Shown: positions 18,529-30,493 of the stretch, one piece after another
How positions within the stretch are numbered: position 1 is the stretch's first letter
Layout: the number at the start of each line of letters is the position of its first letter
Source: Romanomermis culicivorax
Lineage: Eukaryota; Nematoda; Enoplea; Mermithida; Mermithidae
Assembly (NCBI GenBank): GCA_963922205.1
Contig: CAWUHX010000006.1
Span: 1,595,139-1,659,138, forward strand
DNA: 64,000 nucleotides
Direction: 5' to 3'
Program-made: the position numbers and the translations under genes
Notes under the pieces: generated by a model
Database searches by the model: none
Seen by the model: the letters and a program-made list of their open reading frames with translations, nothing else
What the model was told of the DNA's origin: nothing

Positions 18529-19030
18529 CATTGTCCCCGCTTACGGATGAGGACGTCCTTTTTCGAAGGACCGCCGTGCCCCTCACGAAGTATCCACTCT
18601 TGTCCATGCTGGATCTTAGTGGATAGAAGAGAATGTTCAGCAACCAAAGCGTCACGCCGTAGGCGCATCCTCACGCGATAATCTACACCTCACTGGGTGC
18701 ATCCTCTGCGATAACCCGACAATCTGTACCTCACTGGGCGCATCCTCTGCGATAGCCTACATCTTGCCCTGAAAATTTTTCTTTTCTGTGTTCTAGACTG
18801 TCGCACAGGATATTCAATGTCGGCAACTCCACACATCAACAACCTCCGGTCACCATACCGCCGAACGAATTACGATCAAAGAAGGCTTCATCCGCCGACA
18901 ACCCAACGGACCTATTCGACCACTCTCGCCGTCACACCTTGGAATGACCTACGACCACGGACACGCCGCACAAAACCTCACTACTGACCACCGCAAGGAT
19001 GAGGACGCCCTTTTTCGAAGGACCGCCGTG
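18529..19030. other. GC-richer unique segment of the foldback spacer
   Basis: Bounded by a roughly 35-bp direct repeat (GGATGAGGACG...GGACCGCCGTG at 18545 and 18997). It contains three short copies of a CCTCACTGGGCGCATCC-type phrase (about 18685-18755). It is richer in C than its surroundings and open in one frame over about 18815-18943, ending at a TGA, but with no recognisable product. It may be a remnant of a carried gene. Confidence 0.35.
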
Positions 19031-20430
19031 TCACGTGCCGCTCAATTCTCCAACGTCACGTGATTCCGATCATGCCGACATTTTGTTATTTTTCATATTT
19101 CGTTTATTACTCGATCATGCTTTTGTTTATTTCATTTTTACACATGCATTTTTGTGTTCGTTTTTATATTTTTATGCATTTCTATGTTTCGTTTTGTTGT
19201 ATTTTTATTTCTTTACAAACGCGGGCTACAGTAGGCCCTTTAGCTAAAAACTTCCGCCAGTCGTGCTCCACGAGCACATGGCTATTTTTGGTGCGCTCAC
19301 GCACCTCTTATCATCAAAAATTAGCGTCGTTTTTGTTACGCAAAACGACTAGCTAAGAAGTTTTAGCTAAAGACGTTCATATGCTTAGCATAGGCACTGC
19401 AGCCGGCCTCAGTGCTAAACGCATGTGAATGAAAAAATGTCTATGTGCTCATAGGCATCTTCTGCATCGCGTCTAGCTGCAGAAGTTAGCTTGAGCGCCG
19501 AGAAACTCCGCCCAAGCTGCAGCTGTAGCCAAACATGTCCTTAAAAGGACATGTTTCTTTAGTTTTTCGCTCTTTTTCTTGGGTTCACCAAGCTCCGATT
19601 CGGTTGTTGTCACTTCGCGTCCGCCGCTCTTCTAAATTTGCATATTTTTATATACCCGACTGCGTCCGCCGCCTATTATTTTAAATAAATTTGCATACCC
19701 TTGCGTCTCTTACTGCGTCCGCCGCTTACCGCCTACAGTACCCCGCTGCCCATCAGTGCCAGGTGTCCGACCGCCCCGGTTCGTGAATTAACCATTGGAG
19801 TTTCGCCTCCCGCTCGCTCCCGCTCCCTCCCGCTCGCCACTAGGACGTTTTGAGGATCGTATCCCCGCTCCCAGTGCCAGAAGACCGAAAGCATCCAGGG
19901 ACTTGCCACCCGCTGCGTCGTAATCGCTTGAGAAACAGGACTAGGTGAGTCTTCTCAGGGGATTATTGTTACTTGTGGGTTATTTGTTGGGAAATCCTTC
20001 CTAAGTCGGTTTCCCAAGGTTTCCACAGATAAGTAGGGCCTCCACCTCTCAGGTTCGGGCTAAAAGGGGCTGTCTGGTTCATAATCGGGCCCCATATATT
20101 AGGTCATTTTACGGGTGACCCTGTCCCCACTCTCACTGAGTAGGACTCGGGGATTGTCGCACCTAGCGTGGCAGCATTGTCCATTACCCTACAGCAAGAC
20201 CCCAAGGACAACACAAGAGAACCAACTATAGACCTCTCTATAGCCACCATTTGCCAGGTTAGGCCCCCAACGCCAACTTGGGAAGCCTGGGGAAAATGCC
20301 AGTATCCATCAGGAGTCACAGCCTATTACTCACTGTAATAGGATCAATCTGATATGGTTCACCATCAATGTGACGTCTAAAACACGGTATTACCTGATGA
20401 GATACCCAAACCTCCCCAGCTCTCCCAAGA
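19031..20430 (-). repeat. Right arm of the giant foldback element
   Basis: Reverse complement of 15621-16995, with an inner part (19031-19711) duplicated directly at 17848-18528. The outer end is near 20410-20430. A C/T-rich CCCGCTCG-type stretch lies at 19805-19840. Confidence 0.8.
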
Positions 20431-20592
20431 TAAACATGTCATACACGTGACATGGCCTAAAATGTGACATCGATGGCGTAAAATGTGACAAGGTGATTGT
20501 TCAAAGATTTCTTAAGTATAAATACAGCTACAGACGTAATCAAAATTTGCATGAGAAAATAGTTATAAACATAAATTTCCGAGACGAAAAAA

Positions 20593-23148
20593 CTACGTTT
20601 CAAGTTTCACTTTCCATAGCAGACTGGATATGTCGACAGGAGGATAATTCTAAAAAATATTTATGAAAATATTCTCGTAAGATCACACTTCTTTCTAAAT
20701 AACTTGCAAAAGCCTCATATTGCCACTAAAATCGTTGAGGAGCAGTTTATCTCGGATATTCCTACAGGATAAATTGTTAATCATTAATCAAGAGATCAGC
20801 AAAAAATAATTTGAGTAAAACTTACAAAATCATTTGAAGGCACACGTCGATTAGAAAATCTAATTTGCGATCGGAGCAGAAAATTGAGTCCCATATACGA
20901 ATAACGTCTTGTTAGTAATGTTGATTGCTAATTAAATCGGTAGAATTTGAAAAAACAGAATTTTACCGGGTAATAGAAATTCTTGACTCAACATCAGTGA
21001 AATCCAACGAAATGCGAAATATTGCGGCAATAATTGTTGGCTTATGGTAAGATGGTTGTATACTTTTTCGTCCTTGAGTCTCAACTTTTCAAATAAAGTT
21101 TTCATTCGAAATTCTAAAAAAGTCGTAGTCGAAAAATCACTAGACGTGTTGCAAATTCCAATCAAGATGCTCATTATTCAAAGAATCTTAAGAATACAAT
21201 AAAATTACCGATGCCCAGCGAAGAGTCGTCCATCGTTCTAATAAAATTATCCCGGATTTCGGACATCAAATTTTGGAAGCAAAAAAATGTATCAGCCTCA
21301 GCGAATTCTGAAAATTCAGTTGAAAGTTGTTCTTGACCATTATTAAGGTAAAAAGCAAAGTACTTCTCCACTCATTATCAGCGTCCGAAGCAAAAACGTA
21401 GTAAATCGGTCCTAGAATTTCATTCATACCCTGTTAAAATATTAATCACGTGACTTATTCAAGAAATCTCCGAATGGAAAAGATTGCGAGACTTTTTCGG
21501 CTAGAGCAGAAATTTTGTGAGCGATTGAGCCACGAGCCAAATTTTCCTACATTTTCTTAAGAATATCAAAAAACATTTATGATTTCAAAAACTTAATTCG
21601 AAAAAATGTAGCAACTTACTTGCACATACTTGACTCCGGGATTGAGTTTGGCATAAACGAACAAAATTCGTTCGACAACTTGCCAATGAGCTTCCTGACC
21701 GTTAGATAAACAAGCGTACTCTTCGACGGCCAGTTTTCTCGAATTAACCAACTGAAAGGAAAAACCTAAAGAGAAAAAAGTAAAAAATACTATTTTCTAT
21801 TCACGTTAGTTGTCCCAGATCGATTTTTGACCAAAACTTCCGATTCCAATAAGACGTTGTTCACCCGCCTGCTTAACGGTTCGACATTATGCTCTTGTAA
21901 AAGTTTACATGGATAATCGGTAGCCATTTGGAAGAACGAGATTTCGGGGCATAGACGTCTTAAAAAATTTGAAATTATCAACTTTTCGAGAGATAAATTT
22001 TCAAAATAACCAATTATTAGAAAAAACCGCCATTTTCTAAACTTGGGAAAATCTTGATTTATACCTGACGTCACGGTTAATTTGAGCTACGACTTCGTTA
22101 TCTTGGAAATATTGCGTCCATGTACTAGTGGGGCAAGAATTCAAAGGCTGAAAACAAAATAACATCTTGAGTTTCTGAGGACGTTACACATTTTCAAATA
22201 TTACGTGATCAGAAGCTTTTCCATTTTCTTCAGATCGATTCTTTAAGAGGACATCGAATATTAACGAGTCATAAAAATTTCTGAATTGTGAACGCATTCA
22301 CAGAAGCGTATTAAAAATATTTATATTTACGACTCAATACGAATATTGAGAAAAATTCCTGATTCGAATGAACCATCTTAAACCTACCTCTGCTTTTCTA
22401 GATGATCAGACCATTCCTTTTTGTTCAATGGCAGATATCCCAGAAGTACCTGAAAATAATTACATAAACAGAAAAAAATGATACCGCGAACGAGCGGAAA
22501 ATTGGAATTCATAATTTGGATGATATATTAAATTTGGAAGTATGGAAAAACTAAAAGCATGACGACTGACTGAGCAGCGTATCCATCATTCAAGAATGCG
22601 AGCCGGATAAAAAATTCACTTACTCTCCAACAAAGCGGCCGCAAATTACTTTCGTCAGGGATACCTGCGATAGAAAAGGTTTGGTTTAACTACTCTATCA
22701 ATTAAAACATTAAGGTTCATTTATACTTGCTTTTTCCGACGGAACGGAATAGATCGTCAACAGCATGAAATATTCAACCTGAAAATCCACTTTCGGTATG
22801 GAAATTATAACTGCGATTTTTCGCAAAACGATCGACGGTAACTTTCAACCGAACTGAACGAAAATTTTCCTTTCGTTCGGTTACGTTCCGTCGATTGCAT
22901 TCCGTTCCGTTCGGTCGGAAAGAGCAGGCATAAAGAAGCCTGTACGTTCTACTACTTGTATAACGATGAAAACTCTTACCGCTAGAGCAAGCCTCTTTCA
23001 AAAGCTCAACGTCGATAGGAATATGGCTCACAATTTGAAAGAGAGCATCGATCCTGGAAAATTGCATTACACAGAACATCAGAAATACGATACTTCAATT
23101 TGAATAGATGATCAGAACTCACCTATCATTTACATTCTTTTTCATCAT
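20593..23148 (-). CDS. TBC1D13: TBC domain Rab GTPase-activating protein, TBC1D13 type, 14 exons
   Basis: Predicted GAP that speeds GTP hydrolysis by Rab GTPases in membrane traffic; the vertebrate relative acts on Rab35. Exons by eye, 5' to 3': 23148-23123, 23053-22980, 22664-22624, 22449-22388, 22280-22205, 22147-22065, 21958-21805, 21751-21620, 21430-21364, 21307-21209, 21113-20967, 20907-20826, 20761-20704, 20649-20593. They sum to 1158 nt, 385 aa plus stop; every junction keeps frame with GT-AG. Family blocks include SGIPDESNLRPLCW, the arginine-finger motif INRDVRR (Arg122), ATDYPC, RNRSGTTN, YVQGMNEI (glutamine finger Gln216), AEADTFFCF, FAFRW, LSQEFLLP and VIRIWDS. Length is near the 400 aa of vertebrate TBC1D13. 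Most introns are about 45-95 bp; intron 2 (315 bp) holds a MITE. Both catalytic fingers are intact. Confidence 0.93.
22728..22932 (+). mobile_element. MITE inside intron 2 of the TBC1D13 gene
   Basis: About 205 bp with imperfect TIRs: TTGCTTTTTCCGACGGAACG at the left and CGTTCGGTCGGAAAGAGCAGG at the right in reverse. A diverged relative lies at about 55400-55580. It accounts for most of the unusual length of this 315-bp intron. Confidence 0.55.
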
Positions 23149-23178
23149 CTTGTTTGATTTCGCTTAATGGCTGAAAGA
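23149..23178 (-). promoter_or_regulatory. Strong 3' splice site upstream of the TBC1D13 start
   Basis: On the minus strand GTCTTTCAG ends at 23171, leaving a 22-nt leader (23170-23149) before the ATG. This is the usual geometry of a spliced-leader trans-splice acceptor. A 5'UTR cis-intron is the alternative. Confidence 0.5.
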
Positions 23179-23179
23179 C

Positions 23180-23539
23180 ACAACTTGAGACGTAATTTGA
23201 AAAACCGCGAATTTTTTACAACGCATTCCTATAACAGAGGGAGACGAAATGAGAAGACATGCCAGAGATTCATCAATAAAAGGACTATCAGCTTTTGTAT
23301 GATTTTTTATCGAGTTTGGAAAGGAAACGGAGGAGGAAAGACTCGATCACAATACTTATGAAGAGATTGTTGGAATAAAATTTTCTGGGAAATCAGATGT
23401 CACGTTTTCAGCAAAAACTCGATAATTCTCGTTTACAGTGTGATTAGCTAACATTCCTTATACCGCTAAATCTTCGCGTTCATCAGGTTTCGTGTCGCCT
23501 TTCCAAAAATCTTTTTGTGATCTCTGAAAATTTTTCAGT
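23180..23539. other. Intergenic upstream of TBC1D13
   Basis: No gene seen. A 64-codon open frame at 23167-23361 starts over the leader of the minus-strand gene and is treated as chance. Confidence 0.4.
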
Positions 23540-25600
23540 TTCAAGAACATTAACTTTTTTCATTCGGAAAATGATTGAAACACCATGAGCATAGGACAAT
23601 GATAGAAGTTCTTGCTGGTTGAATAATCAAAATTCTTGGTTGCTGTCCTAGTTTTTGAATTTCAATTTGCCCACTGAAAATTCATTGAATTCACCTAAAA
23701 TTAGGTCTTTATCCACTAAATAAATGTTGAAAAGTTTGATTTCCCATCGTTCTAGAATATCAAAATCCAATTTATCCCGGCGCTATGCACCGGAATCATT
23801 GATATTTAAATCCGAAATAAAATACCTAAGGCACTTTTATGAATCATTTCATTTGAACACAATCTTTTTTGATTTATATTTTCATGATTGGTAAGTTACT
23901 GGATACATATATATATATATATAAGAAATGGAATACAAGAAAATTAGCTTTTTATCGTGATCCTGATAAAATTGAGCGAATTGTTCAATTTTAGGGTGAG
24001 CAACCAAAAATTTATCTGTACAAGCAAATTTTATCTCCAAATTGCACATTACGATCTAGCCTTGACTGTGCGAAAAAATCCTGTGGCTCTCAACCAGTGT
24101 TTTTTCTGCATAGTGCGGACTTTTTCGGTTTCGTGCACAATTTTTTTGCCAATTTCTTCACTGGTGCAGAATTTTTTGAGTCATGTGTTTGATCACATAT
24201 ATTCTTTTATAATGTGTCAGTCATTGATTCTGAACTTTTAAAATCAATTATTTTTCGTATGTTGATGATATGTGTACTTTTTATATCAATGAATTACACA
24301 TTCAATTCGTTTTTTCCCTATATTCACTATTATTGTACTGTAACAAGAGAAAACAGCAGTGCAGAAACTTTTTTTGGCTTTTCTGCACTGTGCAGAAAGC
24401 CGGAATAAGAATTGAAGATTGAATACATTATTCTAGACTGCAATTTTAGAGTTACTATTCAAAAATATTTGTTGCGGCGGAAATTTATTTTTAAGCGTTT
24501 TAGAATATAAAAACTCGAAACTTTTACCCGCGCTTCCCGCCGGAATAAGGATTCTATTCGTTTGATTTTAGTTTGTTTCTCAACATTGTGAAGGTTCATT
24601 TTCCAGCGTTTGAGATAGTAAAAATCCTAAAATTTTCCGGCGCTCCGCGCCAGACTAAAAAATAAGAACAATTTTCTGACTGAATCACAGAAATCTCAAT
24701 AGCAGATAGATTCATTTCGTTTGTATGCCCTCAGATCATGTAAAACAGCAATATATCATTCATCAGCTGACCAGGGCTTTTTTTGCACACAGCAAACAAA
24801 TTTGGGGCTGTGCAACTAAACTTTTTTTGTCAAGCTGCACAGTGCAACTCGAATCTTGACAGCCCTTTTGATTAGGTAATAGTGTTCCCTGTCCGGAGAT
24901 GCATTTTTATGCGTTATAAAATGGAAAATAGAGAAAATTTTTAACTCAATTATAATTTTTTTATGTTGTTCTAGTGCTTGGTTAGAAAATTTCATTTTTA
25001 TGATGCTTGTAGCTTTTAATTATTAAATTGTTATGGATAAATGCTTGATCCTGTACTGTTGTTTAACGAATTCGGGGAAAAGCAAGGGTTTTCTCGGTTA
25101 TTTTCCGAAAATCTTTTTTGACTGTTGTGTGATTGAAACATTTTGAGGGTAAGACAATGGTAGAAATTCGTGCTGGTTGAAAAATCAAAATTCTTAGTTG
25201 CTTGCATGGATTTTGAATTTTAGTTTTCCCACTTGATTGAATTCGCTGAAAAATGGAACCTTCTGTCTACAAAATAAAAGCTGGAAAGATTCATCTTTCA
25301 GCCTTTTAGAATCAAATGAAATAACAAAAAACTAACTTTTGATGCCTTTTCCAATTAAATTAAGAGAATCTATTGATTTTAGAGTGAGCAATCGAAAATT
25401 TACCTGTGCAACCAAAATTTTTCCCCAAATTGCACATTGGAACCTGGCTTTTGCAGAAAGAAAGCCCTGTGGTTCAGTTCATACCTTTATATCAGATTGT
25501 CAGCTATTCAGAATCAGTTTTAAAATTCCATTTTTCATTGTTATCTTTTTATCAAAGTTTACTGTTTGATTTACCTGTTATATATCAAGATTAGGTTGTT
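23540..25600 (+). repeat. Dispersed repeat family R2, two adjacent copies
   Basis: Two diverged copies, about 23540-24200 and 24530-25560. Each contains the phrases TTGCTGGTTGAA...AAAATTCTTGGTTGC, then TTTAGAGTGAGCAA...AAAATTTACCTGTGCA, then CAAATTGCACATT. Further copies lie at about 37720-38360 and 38580-39400. A GGCGC-loop-GCGCC hairpin occurs in each. An (AT)n run is at about 23909-23924. Non-coding, class unknown. Confidence 0.6.
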
Positions 25601-25869
25601 TTATGTCGCCAAAGAAATATAAGATATAAAGGTTATGCTGTTGAATTATTCTCTTGCTCATGTAAACTCACTTAAATATTGATCTACAAACAGGTCATAG
25701 CTCGAGTCTTTTTGCGAAAAAATGTCGCTTTTTGGCGGAATAAGATGCAAGTTAATGAGACACGTTCAAAAAACACATCAGAAATGATTTTGAGCGATTT
25801 TTAAGCATTGAAACTAAAAAAATTATTTTTCCTCATGAGTAAAAAATTTTTGGGGTTTTTCCTCAAATG

Positions 25870-26725
25870 GGGAAAAAAGTTTTCAGCAAAAAAACACTGA
25901 GGCACTGTTTTTTCCACGAACTTCTTTCGACAAATGTGGAAAGGGGTCAAATTTTTTTTCCACATGTGGAAAAATTTGTTTTCGTCTTAAAATCGTCGTT
26001 TTTTCGCTTAAAAATGCACACAGACGTTTTATCGCACTGTTTTTGAGCTTTTTCAAGCCTGTCGGTGTTTTTAGAGAAGTTGATTCATTATAATTGAAGA
26101 AAAAATTGAAATGTTCGACTTTGAAGCCTAATCTAGAAGCATTGTGGAACAAATTTTCTAGCAAACTATCCAAGAGCATAATTGACTTTGAATTACATGA
26201 GAAATCGATGGTCAAGTCCTCTATGATGACAAGTGAAAGCCCAAAAAAGATGGCAATCTTTCCGGCGCCAAGCGCCGGAAAATTTTATGGGTATATTGAC
26301 ATTCTGGGACGCTGCAAAATCAATTTTTGGAATTTTTATTTCAAGAATTAGATTCCAATTTTGTGTTCAAAAGTCGTAATTTCTAGAATTTTACCTGAAA
26401 AATTTTAAAATCTGTAATTTATTTGTAAACTCTCATAAACTTGGTCGAAAATATATGAGTAGGAAGAGTATTAATTTCTGAAAGATATTTCCATGAAGCT
26501 TTTGAATTGATTTTACGTTAGCAAAGAAATAATCGCACCAAAAAGCACAGAGACTTGACCTATTGATCTTTCTCAAAAGGAAAAAATGCGAATCTTCATT
26601 GAATATTATGATAAAATATTGAAGATTACCAATTAAAGCATGAAATAATACGTTTAAGATGATGAAAACTACTATAGATAAAGTGATAAATGAAGGTAGA
26701 CATGATAAAAGCCGCGGGTAAATTA
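25870..26725 (-). repeat. Dispersed repeat family R1, copy 1
   Basis: Reverse orientation copy of the family seen at 41100-42335 and 43485-44900. It shares the phrase AACTATCCAAGAGCATAAT, the CCGGCGCCAAGCGCCGG hairpin at 26260-26280, and the AACGTAAAATCAATTC block (reverse). It contains repeated TCCACATGTGGAAA words. The foldback at 26726 is inserted at its end. No coding. Confidence 0.65.
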
Positions 26726-27213
26726 GGGATGGCGGTGGCCACACCGAAATTTCTCTGACGCCGGTTTTTGGGGGTTTTCATGATGAAGGGAAGAAAGAAC
26801 AAGTGAAATTAAGCATGGGAAAAGCGCCAAAGCGAAGTTATGGGAAAAAATTTACATAATTATCATGCAGTGTGACACCGCCGTAGGGGTGGCCACTGCC
26901 ATGACTAGCGAGTAGACATTAATTTTTCCTTTAAAATTTTCCTTAGGCTTAGGCTTAGGGTATAGCAGCTGCGCCCGAAGGGCGCAGCGCTGTTGATGCT
27001 CTTCCAAATGAAGTTGTTTAGTTAAAATAGTACCAAGGGTCTTAAAGGAATTGTCTCTAATTTTGACACTGCATAATAATTATGCAAATTTTTTACCATA
27101 ACTTCGCTTTGGCGCTTTTCCCATGCATAATTTCACTTGTGCTTTCTTCCCTTCATCATGAAAACCCCCAAAAACCGGCGTCAGCGGAATTTCGGCGTAG
27201 CCACCGCCATCCC
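26726..27213 (+). mobile_element. Foldback MITE with about 150-bp TIRs and TTAGGC units
   Basis: 488 bp, starting GGGATGGCGGTGG and ending CCACCGCCATCCC, with TA at 26724-26725 and 27214-27215. The arms pair over about 150 bp (for example AAAGCGCCAAAGCGAAGTTATGG with its reverse). The centre at 26943-26960 reads TTAGGCTTAGGCTTAGGG, two exact and one near unit of the nematode telomere repeat, followed by a GCGCCC...GGGCGC hairpin. Confidence 0.85.
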
Positions 27214-28319
27214 TAAAAACTCCAAAGCCGCGCCTGAGCTACTTAATAAATAAAAATGATTATTAAAGTTATGGAAAAATTTGAGATTTGGACCTCCTAT
27301 AATGCACAAAAATGCATCTTTTCAATATGAAAACCCCAAGTTTTTCTTTCATATTTGCGGAAAGACCTCAAAGATTTTTCCACGTTCCAGATTTTTTTCC
27401 ACATTACAGTGCGAATGTGGAAAAAACAGTGTGCTGAGCAGGGTTTTTTTCTAACTACGAGTCACAAGCCAAGTGGCTTGTTGACCTAAAATTTTACAAG
27501 CCATTCCAAATTTTTACAAGCCAACATGAATAAATTCCAATGCTAGGTTATTTTTTAAAGAAATGTATATATTGAGCATCATGGCAATCGATCAAAAAAG
27601 AGATGTCATTCAACATTTATTCAATAACATTTTAGAGCCATTAATTCATTAAAATTCAGGAAACATTGGAAATTTTTGAGTTTGATCGAAGTCTAATCTA
27701 CAAGCATTGTCGAAAAAATTTTCCAGCAAACTATCCAAGAACATAATGACTTTGAATTACATGAGAAATCGATGGTCAAGTCGTCTATGATGACAAGTGA
27801 GAGCCCAAAAAAGCTATTAATCTTTCCTGCCTGAAAAGCCGGAAAAATTTTTTGGGTATCGATATTCTGCGATGCTGGAAAATCAATTTTCCAACCACTT
27901 ATTTGAAGAATTAGTTTCAAATTTTCTGTTCAAAAGTCATAATTTCTGGAATTTTATGTTTGAAAAATTTTAAAACCATTAATTTATTCACACTCCCATG
28001 AACTTGGCCGAAAAGAAAGAAGAGTAGAAATTTCCGAAAACTACTTCTATGAAGCTTTTGCATTGATTTTACGTTAAGAAAGAAATAATCGCTTCAAAAG
28101 GTTTACAGACTTGACGTATTGATCTTTCTCAAAAAATGTGTCAAGGGAAAAATGTGAATCTTCATTAAATATCAAGATGAAATATTGAAGATTACCAATC
28201 AAAACATGAGATAATAGGTTTAAGATGATTAAAACTATTAAAGATTAAATGATAAATGAACGTAGACATGTTAGAAGCAGCGCCTGAGCTAGGAAATAAA
28301 TAATAATGCTTATTTAAGC
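27214..28319 (-). repeat. R1 repeat remnants, copies 2 and 3
   Basis: 27240-27440 continues the interrupted R1 copy. About 27640-28310 is another R1 copy in reverse orientation with the same AACTATCCAAGAACATAAT and CATGAGAAATCGATGG landmarks. Between them is AT-rich sequence with repeated CAAGCCA words (27465-27525). No genes. Confidence 0.55.
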
Positions 28320-28539
28320 CATACCTGTACTGGGGGGGACCCCCCCCCCCAACTCGGCCAACCCTGTACCCAAAATCATTTCCCCCCAACCCCCCCCCCA
28401 GTTTGGAAAAAATTAAAAAAATTTTCAAAAAATTGTATGTTTTTTGGCCTTTTTGGGGAAAAATTTCGACTTTTTCCTACCCCCCCCAATATTTCGGATT
28501 TACCTCCCCCCCCAACTGGTCGGAGGTCTTACAGGTATG
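28320..28539 (+). mobile_element. hAT-like G-run MITE (CATACCTGTA family), copy 1
   Basis: 220 bp, CATACCTGTAC to TACAGGTATG, with perfect 8-bp target duplications ATTTAAGC (28312-28319 and 28540-28547). Long G/C homopolymer runs lie just inside both ends. An 8-bp duplication and short TIRs fit the hAT superfamily. Confidence 0.88.
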
Positions 28540-28751
28540 ATTTAAGCTATAACCGGCGCCAAGCGCCGGAAAATTTCGAGATAGTGACCTTCTAAAATGC
28601 ATCAAAATGCATCTTTTCTGTATCCGATATGATCCAAATACATGACTCAAAAAATTCTGACAATGGCTTGTTGGACTAAAATTCTACAAGCCATTTTGTC
28701 AGTCCTACAAGCCATGGCTTGTAAAATGCTAAAAAAACTATGGTGCTGGGG

Positions 28752-28961
28752 CCTACCTGTAAGACCTCCGACCAGTTGGGGGGGGGGGGTAGAAAAAAGC
28801 CGAAATTTTTCCCAAAAAAGGCCAAAAACATACACTTTTTACCAAATTTTTTTAATTTTTTCCCAACTGGGGGGGGGGGTCGGGGGGGGTAAATGATTTT
28901 GGGTACAGGGTTGGCCAAGTTGGGGGGGGAGTCCCCCCCAACCCCTCCAAGTACAGGTATG
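28752..28961 (-). mobile_element. hAT-like G-run MITE, copy 2
   Basis: 210 bp, opposite orientation to copy 1, with perfect duplication TGCTGGGG (28744-28751 and 28962-28969). The first TIR is mutated (CCTACCTGTA). Runs of 9-10 G occur near both ends. Confidence 0.88.
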
Positions 28962-28969
28962 TGCTGGGG

Positions 28970-30493
28970 CTACGCACGCAGTGGGGAATGAAAAGGCAAC
29001 AGAAAAATCATAAGTCGGACATACAGTGAATCGAATCGAAATCTCAACTGTTCACTAAGCTGCTCCACACGCTAACCGAAAAACTATTACAGTCAGCAAC
29101 CTTTTTATGATAAATATGCAAATTAGGTAAGTTGAAATCGTTTTTGCTAGTTGAGATAGATTTTTGGTTGCATTTGGCCATCTGAATTTCACATGCTGTT
29201 GTGCTGCAGTTGTGGTAGGTATGCACGAGCGGACCACTCCAAAATCGCAAAAAAATTTCGGTGAGAAAAACATTTTTTCGAAATTTGAAATATTTGAAAA
29301 AACAAAAGTAAAAAATTATCATAAGGATTCTCCATTAAAGTTGTTTTGTAGGCAGCTTAATTCAAAAAAATTAAATTGAATAAAATAATTAAGCAATAAA
29401 AGCAAAACAAAAAATGAAGTAAATGAGAAGTAAATTAATGTAAGGTAAAAAATAGAACAAAAGCACACAACCTAAAAAAATTATACAAAAAGTAGCACAA
29501 AATACGAATATTCAAAGAAATAAATCGATAAAGGAAAAAAGAAACAAGATACATGCATGTGGATATGAATAAACAAACCAGAATAAAAGGCTGTAATGAT
29601 TGTGAAAACACATGTGTGACAACCAGCATCCATTATTTCGAGAAGGAGGACCAAATGGGCCATGTGCCAAAACGTCTACCCCGCCCAATCTCAATTTTTT
29701 CATTCTAAAAATAAATGTTTTGAAAATTCTTTATTTTGAGAATCGGTTCTGATTCTTCGCTGTTTTGAGAATCGCTGTATTGAGACTTCGCCGTTTTGAG
29801 AATCGCCGTACTGAGACGTCGCTGAATTGAGAATCGCTGTTTTGAGACATCACTGTTCCGAAAATCGCTGTTGTGTGTTTCGCTGAATAGGAGTGAAACC
29901 TTGTGTGTTAACTGTCGATTTGGACATAACTTTATCGATACTTGATTGGTAGGCGAGAAATCTCAATTGAGAAAATTTTCAGCGGTTTTGTTTGCCACTC
30001 CATGACGGTAATGACTGTCCACTTTTTTCTACATTTGGCCTACTTTCATACAATCGCTGCATCGATTGTTCAGAAAGGAATGGAGTACAGACGCCCTGAC
30101 GAACGTTCAAATTCTTAACAATTCAATGGTCGTATAGTGTCATCACGAAGCCTAAATTCGTTTCTATATTTTCGTGACAAATGTGACAGTATGTGATGAC
30201 GACAGACGAATTTTTAAGGTTCTAGGTTGACACAATAGAAACATTAAATAATTTTAATACATAACGGCGCCGTAGAGACAACTTGTAACGTGTTTACCTG
30301 ACATGAAATAAAAAAACATGAATAAGATTAAATTCAGAAATTGCACTGTTTTTGTATTTTTACCACGTTCATCTTTAAAAAAGCAAATTAAAAATTTAAC
30401 GGTATCAAACAAAATGCAAGCAAATTCATTAAATCACACGAATATACATGTATCACATTCAAAACACAAGAAAAGCTGAACTTAAGCAAAAAT
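28970..30493. other. Intergenic; minisatellite at 29739-29890
   Basis: No gene seen. At 29739-29890 about eight to nine units of a 16-18-bp phrase like TTTTGAGAATCGCTGT run in tandem with substitutions. The rest is AT-rich and carries no recognised element. Confidence 0.5.

Noticed and set aside
17832..19356. Paired, identical 68-113-codon frames
   Set aside because: They lie in the 681-bp direct repeat of the foldback and duplicate with it; low-complexity, Phe-rich products without domains.
28642..28918. Overlapping 60-84-codon frames on both strands
   Set aside because: All lie over a G-run MITE and its flanks; no coding signal.
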